Shown here one piece after another: positions 6,223-9,677 of a DNA stretch of 9,677 bases (position 1 is the first letter of the stretch; the number at the start of each line of letters is the position of its first letter). The notes beneath the pieces are model-generated. The model worked only from the letters and a program-made list of their open reading frames with translations. It was not told where the DNA came from and made no database searches. Made by a program: the position numbers and the translations under genes. Origin of the DNA: an uncultured Actinomycetes bacterium. Its GTDB lineage: Bacteria > Actinomycetota > Acidimicrobiia > Acidimicrobiales > Ilumatobacteraceae. The stretch covers positions 1 through 9,677 of the forward strand of contig CAIOHI010000045.1 of assembly GCA_903858075.1 (NCBI GenBank). The letters are read 5' to 3'.

Positions 6223-7475
6223 GCACCCCCAAAAATTGGCCATCAGAACTTGAAAGTGAAGATGTAGTTTTCTCACTCATTGAAGATGAGAGCAAACGCC
6301 AAGTGACTGGCCTGCAACTCATTGCAAGTGAAAACTTCACCTCTCCTGCAGTCATGCGGGCAACAGGCTCGGTACTCACCAATAAGTACAGCGAGGGCTA
6401 CCCAGGCAAGCGCTACTACGGCGGTAATGCCATTGTCGATGACATTGAGAGCATTGCAATTGAACGCATCAAAAAACTCTTCGGTGCCGACCATGCAAAT
6501 GTGCAGCCGCACTCAGGGGCCAGTGCAAATATGGCCGTTTACTTAGCTCTTCTGAATCATGGAGACACCGTTCTTGGTCTCAGTCTCGACCACGGCGGTC
6601 ACCTCACTCACGGCTCGCCTGTGAATGCCAGTGGTATCTTCTACAACTTTGTTTCATACAAGGTGTCGCCTGGCGACGAGCGCATCGATATGGAAGAAGT
6701 GCGTGCACTCGCATTGCAGCATCGCCCGAAACTCATCGTTGCTGGTACCACTTCGTACACACGTCGTCTTGAACCAGAACCATTTAAGAAAATCGCCGAC
6801 GAAGTAGGCGCACTTTTGATGTTCGACATTGCGCACCTCGCAGGTTTGGTCGCTGGTGGTGCACATCCGAACCCTGTGCCATACGCCGATGTTGTTACTT
6901 TCACCACGCACAAAACATTGCGTGGTCCGCGCGGCGGCTGCATTTTGTGCAAGGCCGAGCATGCACAGAAAATTGATAAAGCAATTTTTCCTGGTAGCCA
7001 AGGTGGGCCGTTAGAGCATGCCATTGCCGCAAAAGCGGTGGCATTTGGCGAAGCACTGCATCCCTCATTTCGTCTGTATGCCGAACAAATTGTGAAAAAT
7101 GCCAGTGCTCTTGCGCAGGCACTCGCACAACAAGGTTTTCGTTTGGTGTCGGGTGGTACCGATGTGCACATGATGGTGGTCGACCTCACCCCATTCGACG
7201 CAGAACTCACCGGTAAAGAAGCGCAGTTAGTGCTCGACTCGGCTGGTATCACACTCAACAAAAACACCATTCCTAACGACCCGCGTAGCCCATTTGTTAC
7301 CTCGGGCGTACGCATTGGCACGCCATCAGTTACTACGCAAGGCATGAAAGAGCCAGAAATGGTGCGTATTGCTGAACTCGTTGCCACGGCCCTACGGAAC
7401 CGTACCGACACTGCAGCTTTGGCAAAAGTGCGCAGCGACGTTGCTGAACTCTGTGCAAAGTTCCCTGTTTACTAA
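6219..7475 (+). CDS. glyA: Serine hydroxymethyltransferase
   Basis: GlyA is a PLP-dependent enzyme that converts serine and tetrahydrofolate to glycine and 5,10-methylene-tetrahydrofolate, supplying one-carbon units in the cytoplasm. The 418 residues match the family. LQLIASENF (32-40) and KYSEGYPGKRYYGG (56-69) form the N-terminal substrate and folate region. HSGASANMAVY (98-108) and DIAHLAGLVAG (203-213) are PLP-site motifs. The Schiff-base Lys232 lies in THKTLRGPRGG (230-240). The segment AGTTSYTRRLE (175-185) differs from the usual G-x-S-A-Y, with Thr for the Ser that contacts PLP. This is probably a conservative change. ATG 6219 overlaps the rpiB stop, and GGAG at 6208-6211 gives a good ribosome site with 7-nt spacing, so this start is well supported. 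Confidence 0.97.
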   Translation: MSTPKNWPSELESEDVVFSLIEDESKRQVTGLQLIASENFTSPAVMRATGSVLTNKYSEGYPGKRYYGGNAIVDDIESIAIERIKKLFGADHANVQPHSGASANMAVYLALLNHGDTVLGLSLDHGGHLTHGSPVNASGIFYNFVSYKVSPGDERIDMEEVRALALQHRPKLIVAGTTSYTRRLEPEPFKKIADEVGALLMFDIAHLAGLVAGGAHPNPVPYADVVTFTTHKTLRGPRGGCILCKAEHAQKIDKAIFPGSQGGPLEHAIAAKAVAFGEALHPSFRLYAEQIVKNASALAQALAQQGFRLVSGGTDVHMMVVDLTPFDAELTGKEAQLVLDSAGITLNKNTIPNDPRSPFVTSGVRIGTPSVTTQGMKEPEMVRIAELVATALRNRTDTAALAKVRSDVAELCAKFPVY

Positions 7476-7500
7476 AGGAAACTCAGACACTGCAGAAGTA

Positions 7501-7528
7501 GTGGTTCAGCGGTCTAATCTAGAACCAC
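7501..7528. repeat. Perfect 7-bp inverted repeat abutting the wecA-like start codon
   Basis: GTGGTTC (7501-7507) and GAACCAC (7522-7528) are exact reverse complements with a 14-nt spacer. The arm centres are 21 bp apart, about two helical turns. The right arm ends on the base before ATG 7529, and the spacer contains the candidate -10 box TAATCT. No T-run follows, so it is not a terminator. An operator role is inference. Confidence 0.45.
7515..7520 (+). promoter_or_regulatory. Candidate -10 box for the wecA-like gene (leaderless type)
   Basis: TAATCT fits TANNNT and sits 8 nt before ATG 7529, with no Shine-Dalgarno between. It would allow transcription of the wecA-like/AtpZ/AtpI genes separately from rpiB-glyA. 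The 53-bp gap after glyA contains no evident terminator. Confidence 0.4.
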
Positions 7529-8704
7529 ATGAGTGACATCAACGGCTATCTCATTGTTGCTGCATGTGCAGCCGTTGTCACTTTTGCTGTGACCCCTTTC
7601 GTCATGGGCTTGGCACGCATCAAGAACTGGATGGCTCAACCAGACCCACGCAAAGTACACACCACACCAACGCCCGATATTGGTGGTGTTGCTTTACTCG
7701 TGGGCATTATCACTGCATTGCTCTTGGCATGGCAGATGGACCGCTTTGGCCCACTTTTTGATGGCAGTTCTGAAATGCTCGGTGTCGCAATTGGTGCCAT
7801 TGCAATTTGCGCAATTGGGTTCATTGACGACATTCGCGAAATTAGTGCACCCGCAAAAGTTGCAGGAACCGCAGCTGTTGGCATGGTTTTGGTGACGGCT
7901 GGCGTCACCATGTTCTATTTCCGTGTTCCGTATTTCGATGTGTTTGTTTTGTCGAATGACTGGATACCGCTCGTCACCATTTTGTGGTTGTTGGTAATGA
8001 CTGAAGCCATCAACCTCATCGATGGTTTAGATGGTTTAGCAACAGGAATCGTCGCAATTGCATCTGGAGCTTTCTTTTTGTACAGCCGCCATCTTGGCGA
8101 TTTAGGTTTACTTGCTGAACCCAATATTGGCCCGCTTGTAGCTGCTGTCACGTTTGGTGCGTGCATCGGATTTCTTCCACACAATTTCAACCCCGCAAAA
8201 ATTTTCATGGGCGACAGTGGAGCGTTGTTGCTCGGTCTCATGCTCGCCATCTCTACAAGCGTGGTAGGGGGCAGAGCAGACCCAGCTACGCAAGACTTCA
8301 ATAGCCAGACCTATTTCTTCTTGGCGCCACTTTTTATTCCGTTACTTATTCTGGGCGTGCCCATATTCGACGTGTTGTTTGCCATTGTGCGTCGTGCATA
8401 CAAGCGGCAAAGTTTTGCAACAGCCGACAAGGGTCATCTCCATCATCGACTCATGAACTTGGGTCACGGGCAACGTCGCAGTGTGCTCATTTTGTGGCTC
8501 TGGACGGTGTTGTTGTCGGGAATGGCGTTGTATCCGGTTATTTCAACCTCGGGCGGAAGCATTGCGCCCTTCGGTGTGGCTGCTGTGGCCTTGGGTTTAT
8601 ACACCGTGCTGCACCCGAGTGTGCGACGTAAATCGCGCGATGACGCTGCATCGCAAGATGAACACGGGGAGCCAATACAACAAGAAATTGGCGATTCACG
8701 TTGA
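7529..8704 (+). CDS. WecA/TagO/Rfe-type polyprenyl-phosphate GlcNAc-1-phosphate transferase
   Basis: An integral membrane enzyme of the MraY/WecA family that moves a HexNAc-1-phosphate from a UDP-sugar to decaprenyl or undecaprenyl phosphate, starting a cell-wall or surface glycan. The 391 residues contain many hydrophobic helices (about ten or eleven). Cytoplasmic-loop motifs are all present: KVHTTPTPDIGG (42-53), GFIDD (97-101) with the Mg-binding Asp pair, NLIDGLDGL (162-170), NFNPAKIFMGDSG (219-231) with Asp229, and HLHHR (303-307), the WecA-type carbohydrate motif. The C-terminal 25 or so residues are hydrophilic. Its position just before the ATP synthase genes equals that of Rv1302 (rfe) in M. 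tuberculosis. The sugar specificity cannot be fixed from sequence, so I give no symbol. Start at ATG 7529, probably leaderless. Confidence 0.92.
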   Translation: MSDINGYLIVAACAAVVTFAVTPFVMGLARIKNWMAQPDPRKVHTTPTPDIGGVALLVGIITALLLAWQMDRFGPLFDGSSEMLGVAIGAIAICAIGFIDDIREISAPAKVAGTAAVGMVLVTAGVTMFYFRVPYFDVFVLSNDWIPLVTILWLLVMTEAINLIDGLDGLATGIVAIASGAFFLYSRHLGDLGLLAEPNIGPLVAAVTFGACIGFLPHNFNPAKIFMGDSGALLLGLMLAISTSVVGGRADPATQDFNSQTYFFLAPLFIPLLILGVPIFDVLFAIVRRAYKRQSFATADKGHLHHRLMNLGHGQRRSVLILWLWTVLLSGMALYPVISTSGGSIAPFGVAAVALGLYTVLHPSVRRKSRDDAASQDEHGEPIQQEIGDSR

Positions 8705-8741
8705 GTTGCCGTAGTTTGAAACAAACCCCAAAGGCCATGCT

Positions 8742-9050
8742 GTGAGACTTCTTCCCGACCCCAAAATTGTGCGCCGCATTGCGGGAAACCCTCGTGCGGT
8801 GGAAAATAGTGCTGGTGGGTTGGGCCACGGCGCAGAAATGGCTTTTGGCGTCTTAGTCTTTTTTCTCATTGGTTTTGCCATCGACTACTTCGTTGGAACT
8901 ACTCCGCTATTCATGATTGTGATGACGGTGTTTTCCTGCGTAGGGAATTTCATCAAAATGTGGTTTGGCTACGACATTCAAATGAAACGCCTGGAAGCTG
9001 AGCGGGCAGAAACTCGTCGGGTGCAACCTCGGGCAACTGAGGGCGAATAA
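8742..9050 (+). CDS. AtpZ/AtpI family small membrane protein (ATP synthase locus)
   Basis: A 102-residue protein with a basic N-terminus (KIVRRIAGNPR), two hydrophobic segments (about 32-50 and 54-74) joined by YFVGTTPLF, and a charged C-terminal tail. The pattern of hydrophobic helix, G-x-x-hD, short WhGTsP-like turn and second helix is that of the F0F1-ATPase AtpZ/gene 1 family. In alkaliphilic Bacillus, AtpZ and AtpI have been linked to Mg2+ transport, and AtpI to c-ring assembly; whether this applies here is inference. The start is GTG 8742, preceded by AAGG (8731-8734) with 7-nt spacing. The nearby ATG at 8736 runs into a stop after one codon. It lies 37 nt after the wecA-like gene, and its stop overlaps the next start by one base (TAATG). 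Confidence 0.82.
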   Translation: MRLLPDPKIVRRIAGNPRAVENSAGGLGHGAEMAFGVLVFFLIGFAIDYFVGTTPLFMIVMTVFSCVGNFIKMWFGYDIQMKRLEAERAETRRVQPRATEGE

Positions 9051-9514
9051 TGAACGAGCCCAGCTCACTTTTTACCTCACAGCTCTCTGGTGGTGCTCCT
9101 GAAGTTGCAGTAACTCGGCACATGTTGGTGCGTGGGCTCATTGCAGCACCCGTTCTCGTTCTCATTGCCAGTTTCATTTGGGGCGCCGATGGGGCAGTAT
9201 CGAGCGCTTTTGGTTGTGCGCTTGTGATGGTGAACTTCGCCTTAGCGGCGGCGCTCATCTCGACCACAGCACGTATTTCGCTGGCGCTCATGATGGGAGC
9301 AGTACTTTTTGGCTATCTCATCCGTTTGGGCATCATTTTCGCGGCAGTAGTGCTTGTGCGAGATATGTCATGGATTTCGCTTCCGGCACTCGGATGCACC
9401 ATTATTGTGACGCACCTTGGTCTTCTCTTTTGGGAACTTCGGCATGTGTCGGCCTCATTGGCTTACCCAGGTCTGAAGCCAAGTTCAGGTGGTGAGGCCA
9501 ATACCTCATCGTGA
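9050..9514 (+). CDS. AtpI-like four-helix membrane protein (ATP synthase subunit I family)
   Basis: A 154-residue protein with about four hydrophobic helices (roughly 26-43, 50-70, 80-103, 109-129) and polar ends. The third helix contains an embedded arginine (FGYLIRLG, Arg92), a usual feature of the ATP synthase I family. Sequence conservation in this family is low, so the call rests mainly on topology and on its position between an AtpZ-like gene and atpB, as for Rv1303 in M. tuberculosis. The family is implicated in assembling the c-ring of the F0 sector. GAGGG (9039-9043) with 6-nt spacing gives a good ribosome site, and the start shares one base with the preceding stop, so the pair is co-translated. 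Confidence 0.78.
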   Translation: MNEPSSLFTSQLSGGAPEVAVTRHMLVRGLIAAPVLVLIASFIWGADGAVSSAFGCALVMVNFALAAALISTTARISLALMMGAVLFGYLIRLGIIFAAVVLVRDMSWISLPALGCTIIVTHLGLLFWELRHVSASLAYPGLKPSSGGEANTSS

Positions 9515-9527
9515 AATTCGTTCTGCG

Positions 9528-9564
9528 CGGCTTCTTTCTACTAAATTGAGCGAAGTCGATTTTT
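9528..9564 (+). terminator. Weak hairpin plus T-run between AtpI-like gene and atpB (possible attenuator)
   Basis: CGGCTTC (9528-9534) can pair with GAAGTCG (9552-9558) using one G-U pair, with a 17-nt loop, and is followed by T5 at 9560-9564. The loop is long and the stem short, so it is at best a weak terminator or attenuator. The rest of the 106-bp gap (9515-9620) holds a TAAATT (9542-9547) that could be a -10 box for atpB and an imperfect GTTC-N14-GAAC inverted repeat (9578-9599). Confidence 0.25.
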
Positions 9565-9620
9565 ATCAACTCTTTTTGTTCTTATCCCTGTCCTCGAACT
9601 AACACGAAACGGAATCGCAC

Positions 9621-9677
9621 GTGATCGCTCTTGAGTTCCCGCCGATTAACGAGATCCTTCGCTGGAAGGATCTCTTC
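9621..9677 (+). CDS. atpB: ATP synthase F0 subunit a (partial, N-terminus only)
   Basis: Nineteen codons from GTG 9621 to the window end, starting MIALEFPPINEIL and ending WKDLF. The LEFPP...W-x-DLF pattern matches the N-terminus of actinobacterial ATP synthase subunit a, the membrane subunit that forms the proton half-channels against the c-ring. The position directly after AtpZ/AtpI-like genes fits. A short GGA (9611-9613) 7 nt upstream is the only ribosome-site candidate. The transmembrane helices and the essential Arg lie outside the window, so the identification rests on the short N-terminus and on context. The first codons contain a strong perfect hairpin (9651-9674). Confidence 0.8.
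   Translation, partial: MIALEFPPINEILRWKDLF
9651..9674 (+). repeat. Perfect 10-bp inverted repeat (hairpin) inside the first codons of atpB
   Basis: GAGATCCTTC (9651-9660) and GAAGGATCTC (9665-9674) are exact reverse complements around the 4-nt loop GCTG. The hairpin covers codons 11-18 of atpB and would form in the mRNA about 30 nt after the start. The frame stays open through it and encodes family-like residues, so it is not an obvious assembly artefact. Confidence 0.6.

Noticed and set aside
6641..7411. 256-codon open frame on the minus strand opposite glyA
   Set aside because: It mirrors glyA codons, is rich in Ser, Arg and Pro as antisense frames often are, and has no family features.
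8022..8039. Tandem 9-bp repeat GATGGTTTA x2
   Set aside because: It encodes the conserved DGLDGL of the WecA-family motif, so the repeat follows from protein constraint.

Overview
The window looks like ordinary chromosomal housekeeping DNA from an actinobacterium. The order prfA-prmC ... rpiB-glyA-wecA/rfe-AtpZ/AtpI-atpB matches the prfA-to-ATP-synthase neighbourhood known in Mycobacterium (Rv1299-Rv1304) and, more loosely, in Bacillus. The actinobacterial-type RpiB (GGSG-x-GEQ, no catalytic Cys), the mycobacterial-style thiolase-like protein and the start of ATP synthase subunit a all fit. By eye the base composition is moderate rather than GC-rich, which makes a moderate-GC lineage such as Acidimicrobiia (Ilumatobacter-like) my best guess. 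That placement is inference only. I see no mobile element, CRISPR, tRNA or rRNA.

Layout. Bases 1-146 hold the end of an unrecognised gene whose stop overlaps the prfA start. Bases 143-2110 carry prfA (release factor 1) and prmC (which methylates the GGQ Gln of release factors). Bases 2079-5695 are a two-gene block on the minus strand: a thiolase-like protein with a degenerate active site, followed by a DPP IV-type S9 serine peptidase. This block sits where many relatives carry tsaC (and sometimes a low-molecular-weight phosphatase). Bases 5743-7475 are rpiB and glyA, joined by an ATGA overlap. Bases 7529-9514 are a WecA/TagO-type phosphosugar transferase followed by two small membrane proteins of the AtpZ and AtpI type. 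Base 9621 starts atpB, which runs off the window.

How the genes work together. PrfA and PrmC form a translation-termination pair. RpiB and GlyA feed ribose-5-phosphate and one-carbon metabolism. The WecA-like enzyme starts a polyprenyl-linked glycan. AtpZ and AtpI head the ATP synthase locus. No gap exceeds about 110 bp.

The most interesting signals are small regulatory structures. Three genes (thiolase, rpiB, wecA) have a TANNNT hexamer 6-8 nt before the start codon and no Shine-Dalgarno sequence, so they look leaderless. Perfect inverted repeats abut the start codons of rpiB (8+8 bp) and wecA (7+7 bp) and bracket these hexamers. A perfect 10-bp hairpin with a 4-nt loop lies in the first codons of atpB. 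I did not find a clearly novel multi-gene system.
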